DNA of 48,264 nt, taken from Lachnospiraceae bacterium. GTDB lineage: Bacteria; Bacillota; Clostridia; Lachnospirales; Lachnospiraceae. The notes under the pieces are model-generated. The model made no database searches. It had not been told where the DNA came from and was given only the letters and a program-made list of their open reading frames with translations. Positions 24,811 to 34,672 of the stretch are shown one piece after another. The position numbers were made by a program, and so were the translations under genes. Numbering within the stretch: position 1 is the first letter of the stretch; every line of letters starts with the position of its first letter. Where the stretch lies: the NCBI GenBank assembly GCA_022510565.1, contig JAFLTE010000015.1:1-48264 (forward strand), given 5' to 3'.

Positions 24811-26604
24811 CTATCTATAATCTTGTATTAATATTGTTTCCTCGGCAGTACCTATTCCGTATCCGGATGTTTTGTGTTGCTCATATCTTCGGGTACGTTC
24901 ATCATACTCAGGATCTCCTTCGTGCCACACCTCGACGGCCGTAATCTCTCCACATTCATTCCTCTGCACGAAGACATCAACCGTCCCCTCTGCATTGGAC
25001 TGATAGTGTCCTATCATTTTATCCTCATAGGTGCGGATTGTTTCGCCCTGATAATTCCACATTGCATTACCTGACTCTGCCGATAATCCCCAAGGCTCGT
25101 ACTCTTCTCTTATCTCTTCGTCGTTGATGATGAAGCTGGTCTCCACACGGAAAGCTCCTCTCTCCACGCCGAACTCCTGCGCCAATGCCATCTGTATTCT
25201 GTCCTCAAGCACCTTCGGATCGCCTGTCTCATCTGTCCTCAAAACAGAAAATACAACGTCTTCCGCCCGTTCCTGCGCATTTTCACCTAACGCAATGTCA
25301 CGGGTAATTGAGACATCGACACCCCATCTGGAATTATCACTGCTGCAAAAAGCCGTCAGTTCCGTCCAAAAAGGCGCCTGCCCGATTGAAGCAAAAGCCG
25401 TCATGCTCCCCGCCATCAGCAAAACCGTAAATAGCACCGCAAGAAAAGTCATTTTCTTATAGGAAAGGACATTTTTCACACGCTTCTCCACCTCTGTCTT
25501 AGAAAATGCACTGTAAAGCAGCGGCATACGGCTGGCGCTGACTGCCATGGCAAGCAGGCTTACCGCGTACTCCTTTCTTGTATCCTCATCGCACTGCTTA
25601 AGCACTGCTGCATCACAGGCAGCCTCCAAATCGGATGCCAGACATTTCGCCATAATCCATACCAACGGATTGAACCAATTCAGGCAGAGCATAATCAGCA
25701 TCAGACATTTTAACCAATTATCCTTGCGACGAATATGCATCGTTTCATGGGACAATACATGCCGCAGCAGCGTCGTGTTTTGAAAGTCCATCTGCGTAGG
25801 CAGATAGATACGGGGATTCAGCAATCCGCATACCATAGGAGATGCAATTTCGTCACTGGTAAAAACAAGCACATACCCCATCCCCATATCGCGGAGCATG
25901 GTATTGACCGTTTCATTATGCTCTATCAAAAGACCGCTGCGCAGCCTCTTTAAATATCTGTATTTCTGTAATCCCAATATTCCCACAACAGCAATAAATC
26001 CGAGAATGTAGACAATGACCAGAAGCCTCCGTACCATAAATATATCCTTATAAAATACATCAAAATCAGAAAACAGCCCTCCCAAAACACTTCCATATGA
26101 CGGATAGTAGTCAGAATAAGCTGTCTGGGATATACCGCCGTACGCTTCGGTCGCCTCGTTCACACTGTCGCCTTTGACTGATATCCTCTCCTTCACAGGA
26201 TCGTAGGCTATGCTGACATTGTCGTATCCGACCGTTTGCCCATACCACTCATCACCTGCCACATAGTTTACAACCGGGCTGTCTTCCACTACTGTGACAG
26301 CCATGTCACCTGCCACGGCTTCCACCAGGGGCATATCCGTCAGCACCGCTTCACTGACAGCCGTACTGGAACTGTATGTAATCTCAATCGGCGATAATAT
26401 ATTCCACGGCATAGGTATACTCAACGGACTGCTCACGGAAAAAGGAATCAGAAACCGCAGAAGTACTACACACCACAGCACCGGAAAAACAAATTTCGGT
26501 AACCTGTTTCTGAATAACATCCGCAGAATCAGTACCATCACAATCATAACGCTTCCATATATCATCATTAAATAATAAGGCATATTCATTCCGAAATGCA
26601 GCAT
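24811..26604 (-). CDS. M56 family metallopeptidase, BlaR1-like sensor (module 1)
   Basis: A BlaR1/MecR1-type membrane protein. Two N-terminal membrane helices are followed by an extracellular loop of roughly 120 residues (70-190), a third helix, and a cytoplasmic zinc protease with HETMH (286-290) and the downstream DLEAACD (325-331). A fourth helix near residue 385 leads to an outer domain of about 200 residues. That domain is not the penicillin-binding sensor of BlaR1, since no SxxK-type motif is seen. Signal on the outside is expected to activate the protease, which then inactivates the BlaI-type repressor encoded immediately before it with no gap (TAAATG). It converges with the MBOAT operon, 19 bases apart. 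Confidence 0.9.
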   Translation of the reverse strand: MLHFGMNMPYYLMMIYGSVMIVMVLILRMLFRNRLPKFVFPVLWCVVLLRFLIPFSVSSPLSIPMPWNILSPIEITYSSSTAVSEAVLTDMPLVEAVAGDMAVTVVEDSPVVNYVAGDEWYGQTVGYDNVSIAYDPVKERISVKGDSVNEATEAYGGISQTAYSDYYPSYGSVLGGLFSDFDVFYKDIFMVRRLLVIVYILGFIAVVGILGLQKYRYLKRLRSGLLIEHNETVNTMLRDMGMGYVLVFTSDEIASPMVCGLLNPRIYLPTQMDFQNTTLLRHVLSHETMHIRRKDNWLKCLMLIMLCLNWFNPLVWIMAKCLASDLEAACDAAVLKQCDEDTRKEYAVSLLAMAVSASRMPLLYSAFSKTEVEKRVKNVLSYKKMTFLAVLFTVLLMAGSMTAFASIGQAPFWTELTAFCSSDNSRWGVDVSITRDIALGENAQERAEDVVFSVLRTDETGDPKVLEDRIQMALAQEFGVERGAFRVETSFIINDEEIREEYEPWGLSAESGNAMWNYQGETIRTYEDKMIGHYQSNAEGTVDVFVQRNECGEITAVEVWHEGDPEYDERTRRYEQHKTSGYGIGTAEETILIQDYR

Positions 26605-26964
26605 TTATTTCGCCTCCTCTATCATGCGGGCAAGTCTTGCGGCATCAGCCTCCGACAGACCCTGATTCTTTAAAAAAGATGAGAAAAAAAGCTCGCTGGA
26701 GCCGCCGAACATCTTGTCGATAAGCTGCTCCGTCTCGCTTCTGGCCACTTCATCCCTGGTGACCAGAGGCGTGCAGAGAAAATTAGGTTCTCCGCGTTCT
26801 ATTGCTCCCTTCTCGATACATTTCTTGATAACGGTATAGGTGGTGTTCTTGTTCCAGCCGATACGCTCCGACAACACATCCACGATATCCTTAGCGGTCG
26901 TAGCTCCCTGCTCCCACAGCACCTCCATAACCTTCAGCTCAGAATCAAAAAGTTTTAAATCCAT
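26605..26964 (-). CDS. BlaI/MecI family repressor (module 1)
   Basis: A 119-residue penicillinase-repressor family protein (PF03965). The winged helix is in the first 75 residues (ELKVMEVLWEQGATTAKDIV, NKNTTYTVIKKC, KGAIER), then comes the C-terminal dimerisation helix region with SELFFSSFLK. It resembles the repressor of module 3 at 41.6 kb throughout. It should bind the two dyads upstream and be removed by the adjacent M56 protease. GGAGG stands 8 bases before the ATG. Confidence 0.93.
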   Translation of the reverse strand: MDLKLFDSELKVMEVLWEQGATTAKDIVDVLSERIGWNKNTTYTVIKKCIEKGAIERGEPNFLCTPLVTRDEVARSETEQLIDKMFGGSSELFFSSFLKNQGLSEADAARLARMIEEAK

Positions 26965-26996
26965 GAAAACTCCTCCGTGTTCTCTGTCACTATAAA

Positions 26997-27056
26997 AGAC
27001 TATTGCAATAGTCTGGCGCCTATACCCAGACTATCACAATAGTCTCGCTGTGTCAA
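26997..27056 (-). promoter_or_regulatory. Module 1 promoter with two BlaI-type dyads
   Basis: Two 18-bp dyads, AGACTATTGCAATAGTCT (26997-27014) and AGACTATCACAATAGTCT (27028-27045), are 31 bp apart, three helical turns. On the minus strand TTGACA (27056-27051) is followed by the second dyad, which fills the spacer and covers the -10 position. This is the standard layout of a BlaI-repressed promoter, but the sequence differs from the usual TACA-N-TGTA core. Confidence 0.8.
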
Positions 27057-27104
27057 CCTATTTGTTTTTACTTCTTTAAAATATTCGCAGCATTGCTATA
27101 TAGC

Positions 27105-28568
27105 CTATGGAAAGTTGACTCCATTCGGTATGTAAATAATTTCCCCGGGCAGTATATAATCGGGATTTTCCGATGTGGTTTTCTCTCGTTGAAGCATGGT
27201 CCAGTTAAACCCTGAACCGAGAAAACGCTCACTGATACTCCACAGACAGTCGCCGGGCTGCACCACATATTCCCTACTTCCTTCTTCCGTTATTGCATTT
27301 ATGTGGGCATGCAGACTTCCACGCACCTGTCGTTCGGTCTTATGTTCAAATATCTCTAATTCCGTATTCCAGAGCATATACCATGAATAATCCCACCATT
27401 TTGTAGGGTATGTCTCATCCTGATGGCTGGGATAATCAATCTTCATATCTATATATCTATCTTTATTCAAGTCTCCAAAAGTAATCATATCAAGCTGATC
27501 AATACATAACTCAACCGTATCCTCCTGCAATACCCCACCGCTTTCTTTGTCCGAAACCGTCATATTATAGCTCTTAACCATACACCGACCGTTGTACAGA
27601 GGCGTTTCGTATCCCGCTTCCAGAGGTTCTTTGGCATAGAAAAAGTTGATTTCAAGCATCGGAACCTTATCAAAAACAAGTACCTCATAATCCGCTTCCT
27701 TTAACATACCGAAATATCTCATCACTCCCCCATTGTCCGTTTCCGCCCATTTTGTATCAATTCCGCGTATCTCCACAAAACGGCGTGTAGGATTCTCCAT
27801 CTCGGTTATACGCTCCTCATGGTCTATCCAGTACAGCTTTTCTTCGTTTAAGGGCCATGCCGGATATAAATTCCTGCCACAATTATCTAAATAATCCGAA
27901 AATAATAAATCCAACTTTTCGTCCGCATTTGATGCAGGGGCATTTTGAAGAATAAGTCCATAAGCAAACCCGTCTTTAATAACAAGGTTTACCGGTGATG
28001 TATAATAATGATTAAGAGCATACCCGGAATCAGCCATAATCCCCTGCGTAAAATAATAAAGGTTTCCGTTACCCCCGCTTAATGCCACAATGGACAGTTC
28101 TTCCGTATCATACCGCTCTTTAAGCGTCTGATAAATGTCTAGCGCATGAATGTCTTCCGGCAGGGGAAAAGTATAATACAATAGCCGTATATTACCGGCT
28201 TCTGTACTGTCCGCTGCTTCATCTGCATTTATCTCCGCACCTGTCGCTCGTGCCTGCAAGGCATCCTCCATCTGCTCAAAGGAATCATAATACTGCCATG
28301 TTACCTCCGCATCCCCCGTAAAGGAAATATTCATATTCCAATCGTCATAGTAGGATGCTTCCCCTGAATAACCGCTTATCGTAATATCAGCGCTAATGTA
28401 GGGGCACTCCGTCTCATAATTAAGCAGATACGAATTTAGTTCCTGTACGAAACAACCGGCGCTTTCTTCCGCACTCGGCACAGTCTCCCGCCCACCGCAA
28501 GCGGTAAGAATGTATGCAAATATAATTATTATAAATATACTAAAAAAGATATTTTTTTCTCGTCCCAT
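27105..28568 (-). CDS. LysM lipoprotein, short paralogue
   Basis: A lipoprotein (lipobox LTAC about residue 22 from this start) of 487 residues. The large middle part belongs to no family I recognise. Near its end is DLNKDRYIDMKID, a calcium-loop-like DxNxDxxxD motif as in FG-GAP/dockerin proteins. The last 55 residues are a LysM domain (VQPGDCLWSISERFLGSG, LLPGEIIYIP style), which binds N-acetylglucosamine polymers such as peptidoglycan. It is the shorter tandem paralogue of the gene 45 bases upstream, with long identical stretches (for example SVFSVQ-frame LysM region, VTWQYYDSFEQMED versus VTWQFYNSLEQMED). The start at 28568 has AAAGG 7 bases ahead. It probably shares the transcript of its neighbour. 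Confidence 0.8.
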   Translation of the reverse strand: MGREKNIFFSIFIIIIFAYILTACGGRETVPSAEESAGCFVQELNSYLLNYETECPYISADITISGYSGEASYYDDWNMNISFTGDAEVTWQYYDSFEQMEDALQARATGAEINADEAADSTEAGNIRLLYYTFPLPEDIHALDIYQTLKERYDTEELSIVALSGGNGNLYYFTQGIMADSGYALNHYYTSPVNLVIKDGFAYGLILQNAPASNADEKLDLLFSDYLDNCGRNLYPAWPLNEEKLYWIDHEERITEMENPTRRFVEIRGIDTKWAETDNGGVMRYFGMLKEADYEVLVFDKVPMLEINFFYAKEPLEAGYETPLYNGRCMVKSYNMTVSDKESGGVLQEDTVELCIDQLDMITFGDLNKDRYIDMKIDYPSHQDETYPTKWWDYSWYMLWNTELEIFEHKTERQVRGSLHAHINAITEEGSREYVVQPGDCLWSISERFLGSGFNWTMLQREKTTSENPDYILPGEIIYIPNGVNFP

Positions 28569-28613
28569 GGTGTAACCTTTTCCCATGCATCATATGTAAA
28601 TAACATATTAAGA

Positions 28614-30791
28614 TTACTCAAACTGCATCTTCGCGGCGGTAAACAGATTGTGGAGAAGCGGATAATTCCAATCGTCCGCGCCCACATTCGGACCCACATC
28701 GTCTCCCCAACCCCAACCCGACTCGCCGCCATAGTCGATAAAGCTTGCCGCGATATACCGCGTGGTATTTATAAGCACCGTGTTTGGCTCTTTTTTGCGC
28801 ACACCGATTACCTCCGCCATATTTGCTGTACCGAGTCTGATGAAATGTGTGTATTCTATAATGTCATCACCCGCGTCATATTCAAAGGAATAACCGTACA
28901 AATCGCAGCCGCCCTTGACGGAGTACTTTTCAAATTGAAGATTGGACACCTTCCCCGGGCAGATTTCTTCGCTGCACCGGATTACTTCAGCTTGAAATGC
29001 CTCCCAATCCTCGCTCAAGGCATTCTCACCCATCTCATTTGTTACGGGAAAGTTGTTAATCGCATTTTCGTCCGACCAAGGATTATATACCACATTTTCC
29101 GATAAAAAGTAATATTGAAATCCGTCGGGCTGCTCGATTTGAAAGCTTCCTTCATATTTCAGTCCACCTCTGGAATATGGATCCTTTCTAATATAGATTT
29201 TCTCCGGCATGCGTATAATTTCTCCGGGCAGCAGATAATCAGGGTCATTGGGCGCATTTTCTTCTCTCTGAAGCGTTGTCCAGTAGAATCCCGAACCGAG
29301 GAAACGCTCACTGATACTCCACAGACAGTCGCCCGGCTGTACCACATATTCCGTGCTTCCCTCTCCCGTAAGCTCAATATAATCGTCCGGGTCAGCTCCC
29401 TCCGGTAGCTGCGTGAGCGGCGCAAAGAAATCACGCTTCTCTCTCTTGGTCTTTTCGTCCTGCTCCTCTTCCGTCAGTCCGTTTTGATTTGCAAGAAGGC
29501 TGTTTTTGACTTCTTTCTCCGTCCTACGCTCAAACTGCTGCTTCTGCGGATTCCAGAGCATATAAGCCGGATGATACCAATAACTTTGTTTATCGGCAAC
29601 CGCACGGGAATCATTGGAATGAAGCGGTTTATCAATAAACATGTCAACATAGCCGTCGGCGTTTAAGTCTTCAAAAGTGATGGTATCCGGCAGTTCGATA
29701 CATAATTCCACGACACCCTCCTGCAAAATCTCCCCGCTCTCTTTATCCGTCACTGTCATATTATAGTTTTCGTCCTCACAAAACCCTTGTATCAGATAAG
29801 CTTCATATTCTGCCTCCAAAGCATCTTCGGCAAGGGAAAAATGAATCTGAAATTCCGGTCCGTCTTCGGTAAGCGGCACTTCGTAATCCGCTTCCTTTAA
29901 CAGTCCGAAATTTCCAATGAAGCCTCCTTCACCCGTTCCTTCCCAACTCGTATCGACTCCACGTATTTCCACAAAGCTACGGTCAGGCTCTTCCATAACG
30001 GTGACGCGTTCCTCATGGTCTATCCAATACAATATTTCTTCTTTCAAAAATGAGCCTGTAGTTGCATATCTGCCAAATCCACTCATATAATCCATGTACA
30101 TAACATGCAGCTCTTCATCAGACAGCGTACTCGGAACGTTCTGAAAAACCAATCCATAGGCATATCTGTCCTTTACTACAAGATTAATTGACGACTTATG
30201 CATGTAAAGATATGTATATCCTTCTTCCGTCGTGAACTCCTGCATAAAATAATAAATTCTTCCTCTATCCCCGCTTATCGCTACTACAGGCTGTTCTTCC
30301 GTACCAAACCGCTCCTCCAGTGTCTGATAAATATCCAGTGCATGAGCATCCTCCGGCAGAGGAAATGCATAATAAGTCAGGCGGAGGAGTTCGCCCGCAT
30401 CAACTTCTGTGCTATCCGTTACCGCTTCGTCAACATTTTTATCTGTCTTCTTCGCCCGTGCCTGCAGCTCATCCTCCATCTGCTCCAGGGAATTATAAAA
30501 CTGCCATGTTACCTCCGCATCCCCCGTAAAGGAAATATTTAAATTCCAGTCCTCATCGTAGGACGATTCGCCCGAATAACCGCTTATCGCAATGTCAGCG
30601 CTAATATAAGGGCAATCCGTCTCATAGCCAAGCAAGTATGAAGTTAGCTCCTGCATAGAACAACTGTAGGTCTCACTTGGGCGCTGAAGGTCTGACATTG
30701 TGGCCTCTTCGGCACTGCAGCCGGTTAACATCACCCCGCATATGATTGCACTTAGTATGCAATATGTATTTTTCGTTTCCTTTTGTCCCAT
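28614..30791 (-). CDS. LysM lipoprotein, long paralogue with extra C-terminal domain
   Basis: A 725-residue lipoprotein (lipobox LTGC near residue 22). Residues to about 450 are the same unknown domain as in its tandem neighbour, including a calcium-loop-like DLNADGYVDMFID. A LysM domain (YVVQPGDCLWSISERFLGSG) lies near residue 460-505. Unlike its neighbour it continues for a further 210 residues of unknown type, which look like a small secreted domain with several aromatic residues (GGESGWGWGDD near the end). GAGGGG lies 6 bases before the ATG at 30791; an upstream in-frame ATG at 30860 would put an odd hydrophilic extension before the signal. Its promoter shares an 11-bp repeat motif with the lipoprotein gene at 43-44 kb. 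Confidence 0.82.
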   Translation of the reverse strand: MGQKETKNTYCILSAIICGVMLTGCSAEEATMSDLQRPSETYSCSMQELTSYLLGYETDCPYISADIAISGYSGESSYDEDWNLNISFTGDAEVTWQFYNSLEQMEDELQARAKKTDKNVDEAVTDSTEVDAGELLRLTYYAFPLPEDAHALDIYQTLEERFGTEEQPVVAISGDRGRIYYFMQEFTTEEGYTYLYMHKSSINLVVKDRYAYGLVFQNVPSTLSDEELHVMYMDYMSGFGRYATTGSFLKEEILYWIDHEERVTVMEEPDRSFVEIRGVDTSWEGTGEGGFIGNFGLLKEADYEVPLTEDGPEFQIHFSLAEDALEAEYEAYLIQGFCEDENYNMTVTDKESGEILQEGVVELCIELPDTITFEDLNADGYVDMFIDKPLHSNDSRAVADKQSYWYHPAYMLWNPQKQQFERRTEKEVKNSLLANQNGLTEEEQDEKTKREKRDFFAPLTQLPEGADPDDYIELTGEGSTEYVVQPGDCLWSISERFLGSGFYWTTLQREENAPNDPDYLLPGEIIRMPEKIYIRKDPYSRGGLKYEGSFQIEQPDGFQYYFLSENVVYNPWSDENAINNFPVTNEMGENALSEDWEAFQAEVIRCSEEICPGKVSNLQFEKYSVKGGCDLYGYSFEYDAGDDIIEYTHFIRLGTANMAEVIGVRKKEPNTVLINTTRYIAASFIDYGGESGWGWGDDVGPNVGADDWNYPLLHNLFTAAKMQFE

Positions 30792-30877
30792 GGTTTTCCC
30801 CTCATGTATGGCATTGTAAATATAAACTTGCAGACAAAACAAATGTTGCTGATGCGTCACATGTTTCTTTTGTGCCT

Positions 30878-30910
30878 ACTATACCACACGAATGCATCAA
30901 AGTTGTATCA
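30878..30910 (-). promoter_or_regulatory. Promoter with two 11-bp direct repeats (LysM lipoprotein)
   Basis: On the minus strand TGATACA (30910-30904) and TGATGCA (30899-30893) are 11 bp apart, and TATAGT (30883-30878) follows as the -10 box. The same unit, TGATACAACTTYGATGC then GGTATAGT at the same distance, stands before the lipoprotein gene at 44279. The remaining gap up to 31039 shows nothing else I can support. Confidence 0.65.
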
Positions 30911-31039
30911 TAATGGGGTATTTTTCAGGGACATTTTAACCAATAGTTTATAATCATCCTTTACAATTGTGTTACCCTCTTCATTCAATACCAGTCTGCC
31001 CTTAGCCGATCCGAAATAAGGCTATCATAAACACAAAAG

Positions 31040-32566
31040 CTATTCTCCATATACCTCTTCCCATTCATCCACCGTTAATCGCGGTACATTCCACGTTGGC
31101 TTGTAATTATCTTCTGAGGGAATAATTCGATTAGAGACATATTGTACTCCGTCATCTGACACACGAATGACCACCTCATGTGCATATACCTTGGAAATAA
31201 TCTCATTGGGATAAACTGCATTGACAGTAAGCGTTATCGTTCCATCATTATTTTCCACATATTCTACCACTTCTGGATATGGCATCTCGGGATATTCAAC
31301 CTCATAAAATCCTCTGGGCTTATACTCGTATGTCGAATCTTCAGAATTATAGATTGTCTTTGACTGTAATATTTGGCTGTTTATCTTGAAATAAGCCGTA
31401 ATGACAGATTCAAATTCTTCTTTTGGTATGCGATAAATTGCGCCTACTCCCAAATTCTCATCAGCCACATATGGAATGTTTTGATTATTTACAATAGGAT
31501 AGAAAATATCATACAAGTCATAAAAATCCAATTCTCCGAAATCATCTTCGTTCCAATCTGTTATGAACATATTGTTTCGGTGATAGCCGATAGGAAGAAC
31601 ATATTGCCGATTCAATTCCCTGCATTTTTCATCTAACGGTTCTACTCTTAATGCAACGCGCTCCGAGACTTCGCTTAGTGTAAGAACATAATATTCCTCA
31701 GAAAGCCAATAGCCTTCAAATAATAAATAGCCTTCCTCCGAATATTCCCATGTATTTGCACGATATTTCCCTGTACTTCTATGTTCTATATGACCGTCAA
31801 TATATTGGTAATATTCCTTTACTATGTCCACATTTCCATTTTGAGTTTTTAAATCATATTTTGTATAACCACCTTGCCGTGAAACTACTATAATAGTTAG
31901 TTCCGCTTCTTCTTCTGCATCTACTAACCCACAAAATTTAACTACCTGATCCGATTCAGCCATATCTATTTGATTTTCACTATCAACCGCTGCATATCCA
32001 TGTTCTCCAAGTGTACGGATAATATTTCGCATCATCTCCAAGCTACCGAAAGTGTTTGTCCGTATTGCTTCATCATAAATATCACCGCAAATTGCAGCTA
32101 TGTCGTCTGTTTCTACAAGGCTCATACCACTTGCCTCATCATTTCGCAAAGTTGATTCAGACCATATACTACGCCTCTCTTTTTTGTAAAAATACGGATT
32201 GAGCGGCTCATAATGCAAGATCATTCCGGGGACATCCGAATCATACAAGGGTCTTTCCTCGAAAAGACCAAAATGTAAAAGGCGTACCACAAACGCTATG
32301 CTGATAACAAATATTATGATTCCATCGCTGATGAAAACAGTTGCTACCGCTCGGGAATCTCCCAATTTACGACTCATAAAGCTTCCATAATTGATGACAA
32401 GCGTAAAGGGTACTATCAGCCACGTCAGGACTATCTTAATGAGTATTAACCGGTCAGAATATACGATATCCTGCTTCGCCAGATAGCCTTGTCCACAGTT
32501 TAGCAATACCGTAACTCCCACCAAAAGAATTACCAGTGTGCATTTTATAATTCTTAAAATTTTCAT
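31040..32566 (-). CDS. Unknown membrane protein with large extracytoplasmic domain (operon of module 2)
   Basis: Residues 1-100 contain three hydrophobic helices (about 5-22, 42-62 and 75-98). The remaining 400 residues are soluble and rich in Tyr, Glu and Asp. It contains AELTIIVVSRQGGYTKYDL and then DEWEEVYGE at the end. I do not recognise a catalytic motif. From memory it resembles Lachnospiraceae proteins filed as DUF6070, but I cannot verify that. It is the last gene of a tight five-gene run that starts with the module 2 repressor, so it may be a target or partner of that switch. Base composition is more AT-rich than the genes before it. Confidence 0.7.
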   Translation of the reverse strand: MKILRIIKCTLVILLVGVTVLLNCGQGYLAKQDIVYSDRLILIKIVLTWLIVPFTLVINYGSFMSRKLGDSRAVATVFISDGIIIFVISIAFVVRLLHFGLFEERPLYDSDVPGMILHYEPLNPYFYKKERRSIWSESTLRNDEASGMSLVETDDIAAICGDIYDEAIRTNTFGSLEMMRNIIRTLGEHGYAAVDSENQIDMAESDQVVKFCGLVDAEEEAELTIIVVSRQGGYTKYDLKTQNGNVDIVKEYYQYIDGHIEHRSTGKYRANTWEYSEEGYLLFEGYWLSEEYYVLTLSEVSERVALRVEPLDEKCRELNRQYVLPIGYHRNNMFITDWNEDDFGELDFYDLYDIFYPIVNNQNIPYVADENLGVGAIYRIPKEEFESVITAYFKINSQILQSKTIYNSEDSTYEYKPRGFYEVEYPEMPYPEVVEYVENNDGTITLTVNAVYPNEIISKVYAHEVVIRVSDDGVQYVSNRIIPSEDNYKPTWNVPRLTVDEWEEVYGE

Positions 32567-32581
32567 CTGTAAATCCCCATT

Positions 32582-32782
32582 TTAAAATAACAGATAACCA
32601 AAATCACATACTTTCTGATAGACATACGGTTTATCTGCAAAATACATATATTCATATCCAAAATTCAAGAAACAGAACAATGTAAAAACAGCCAGATAGA
32701 TAACAGCTTTCAAGATACTCCGCTTTATAAAGAAATCCCATTTGTTCATAAATCTTCTAATAATATAGAGCGTTCCCCACAT
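32582..32782 (-). CDS. Small membrane protein, start uncertain
   Basis: A short protein with one or two membrane helices and an aromatic tail (YMYFADKPYVYQKVCDFGY). None of the possible ATGs (32782, 32749) has a good ribosome site. The same frame stays open upstream without an ATG to just after the stop codon of the preceding gene and would add another hydrophobic helix, so the true start may be a rare codon or the 5' part may be damaged. It ends 15 bases before the next gene. It may be a small partner of the neighbouring membrane proteins or a decayed gene. Confidence 0.4.
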   Translation of the reverse strand: MWGTLYIIRRFMNKWDFFIKRSILKAVIYLAVFTLFCFLNFGYEYMYFADKPYVYQKVCDFGYLLF

Positions 32783-32854
32783 CAGGAAAAACTTGATAAA
32801 ACAAAATAATATTTCGGTAAGTACTTTTGCAAAGAATAGGTTAATTGGTAATCA

Positions 32855-34672
32855 TTATTGCATATAACGCTCTTTTATCATCGCCTTTACCTCTGCCGCC
32901 GTAGTATCGTATGGCAGTCCGCCATATCCGCTGCACAATTCTTCGTTGTATACAAACTCATCGCCCTGATCTACATAGATACGAACCTCCATACGCGGTA
33001 TCGCTCCCTGCGGACCCGCGCCTGTCTCATATAATATCCCGATTACCACATCTTTCTTCTCATCCCCGTTTACATCCGTAAATGTGACAAAAGATATTCC
33101 GTCGATCATTCCCCATTGCCTGATATTCTCTTCTTTTGTATAAATATTATCTTCCCTTACATTGACATACGGGAAGCGATATGCGATCTGCCCATCAGAC
33201 AGTAAATAAAATGAAACGTCCGCAAACGTATCGGCATTATAACCGGGGTTTCGCATGGGCATACAGGATACAAACCTCACATCTCCCCAGTCATTCAATG
33301 AAATATCAAATGAATGCTCCGGTATCATATATTGATTGACCAGATCGATTTCCTTTATCTCAGGGACATAATCCGCCGGGTAGGATTCAACTTTCTCTAC
33401 GATTGGTACGGTTGTATAGTCAGGATACAGATACCGCACCGGCGTAAATTTTTCATTGTCCGGACAGAAGAGGGAAATACTGTAACCGTAGAAATAATGC
33501 TCCTCCTCCGGCGGCAGGCTTTCCGTCCCGTCCATATTCAATATACGGATACCCTCTCTGTCATTCCATTCTCTCATTCCATAATAGAGAATCCCATAGC
33601 AGTCTTCTCCTTCCCACATCCGCACCTTCTGCTTCAAAGGAATGAGAGACACCGCTTCAATGAGGGGTGTCATATCCTTTTCTTCCTTGTAAATCCCACC
33701 GCCTGAACCATGCAGATAAACGGAAATTTCAGAGGAATGTGACGATGAATAGCTGATCAAATAGCTGTCTATATATTCTCTGTTTTCATCAAATCCATAC
33801 AACATCGTGTCCAGTGACAGAATCTTTCCGTCCGGTGCAAAATGCATATTGAAGCTGGTCGAAAGGCAGAGCGTTTCCGGCAGGTCTATTTCGGTACGGA
33901 TATCATCAAGCACTCCTTCTATGCCGTCCAAATATACGTTGTCATGTACAAGCGTGACTGTTCTCTTATCCTTCCACATAAACAGATATGTTCCAAGCTT
34001 CCCCTGCCACGGCATAACGCTTTTAACCACTGCACTTGCACCGAGCGCTGTCATCACCGCAAGCAAAATGCATGCAAGTGCCCGCCAGTGCTTTTTACCA
34101 AAAAAAGATACTGCCGATAATTTCAACATGAAAAAGGATTTAGTCTCCTCATCCAGTCCGTTCAAGTTGAGAGTCAGCACTCTTTTATCCTTCAGAAAGA
34201 GTCTAATGGTATCTTTTTTTCTGATAAACCACTTAATCTGCTGTTCCGAAAACTTTTCCGTAATGATACTTTCCTGCCGGGTGTTTTTGTCTGCGTTCCT
34301 TTCAGGATTCACTCGGAGGAGTATTTCCCCGTCTTCCGCAGTCAGTTCTTCAAACAAAAGAATCCGTCTGCATCGCTCATAGGAATACCACAGTTTAATC
34401 CCATACACTGCCGCACAGATCCACCACAGCAGACAGAGAAGCAAAATCGGTATATTTTTATACAGTCTGCCAAACCGACACAGAGAATACAGGTGAAACC
34501 ATGAAATACCCATAAACAAAACACAACCCGGAGTAGTTATGACATACAGAACCGTTGTCCAAAAAAGCGAATTCTCCTTTAACAGCTTGTCACTATTGCC
34601 GCAGGACAAGTCCGCAATATTTCCATGTGGCTCCGTCATCGGTAGACTCGTATTTTGCCTTTGTTCCTCCAT
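32855..34672 (-). CDS. Unknown membrane protein with YcxB-like part and FG-GAP-like loop (operon of module 2)
   Basis: The product has two helices (about residues 35-60 and 68-92), then a cytoplasmic stretch resembling the YcxB-like fold (SEQQIKWFIRKKDTIRLFL). A third helix (about 205-225) leads to an outer domain of about 380 residues. Near the end this domain has FTDVNGDEKKDVVIGI, a calcium-loop-like DxNxDxxxD motif shared with three other proteins of this region. The ATG at 34672 is a choice: it overlaps the end of the M56 gene by 80 bases, and GGAGGA lies 11 bases before it. A start at 34699 or 34639 cannot be excluded. No enzyme motif was seen. Confidence 0.65.
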   Translation of the reverse strand: MEEQRQNTSLPMTEPHGNIADLSCGNSDKLLKENSLFWTTVLYVITTPGCVLFMGISWFHLYSLCRFGRLYKNIPILLLCLLWWICAAVYGIKLWYSYERCRRILLFEELTAEDGEILLRVNPERNADKNTRQESIITEKFSEQQIKWFIRKKDTIRLFLKDKRVLTLNLNGLDEETKSFFMLKLSAVSFFGKKHWRALACILLAVMTALGASAVVKSVMPWQGKLGTYLFMWKDKRTVTLVHDNVYLDGIEGVLDDIRTEIDLPETLCLSTSFNMHFAPDGKILSLDTMLYGFDENREYIDSYLISYSSSHSSEISVYLHGSGGGIYKEEKDMTPLIEAVSLIPLKQKVRMWEGEDCYGILYYGMREWNDREGIRILNMDGTESLPPEEEHYFYGYSISLFCPDNEKFTPVRYLYPDYTTVPIVEKVESYPADYVPEIKEIDLVNQYMIPEHSFDISLNDWGDVRFVSCMPMRNPGYNADTFADVSFYLLSDGQIAYRFPYVNVREDNIYTKEENIRQWGMIDGISFVTFTDVNGDEKKDVVIGILYETGAGPQGAIPRMEVRIYVDQGDEFVYNEELCSGYGGLPYDTTAAEVKAMIKERYMQ

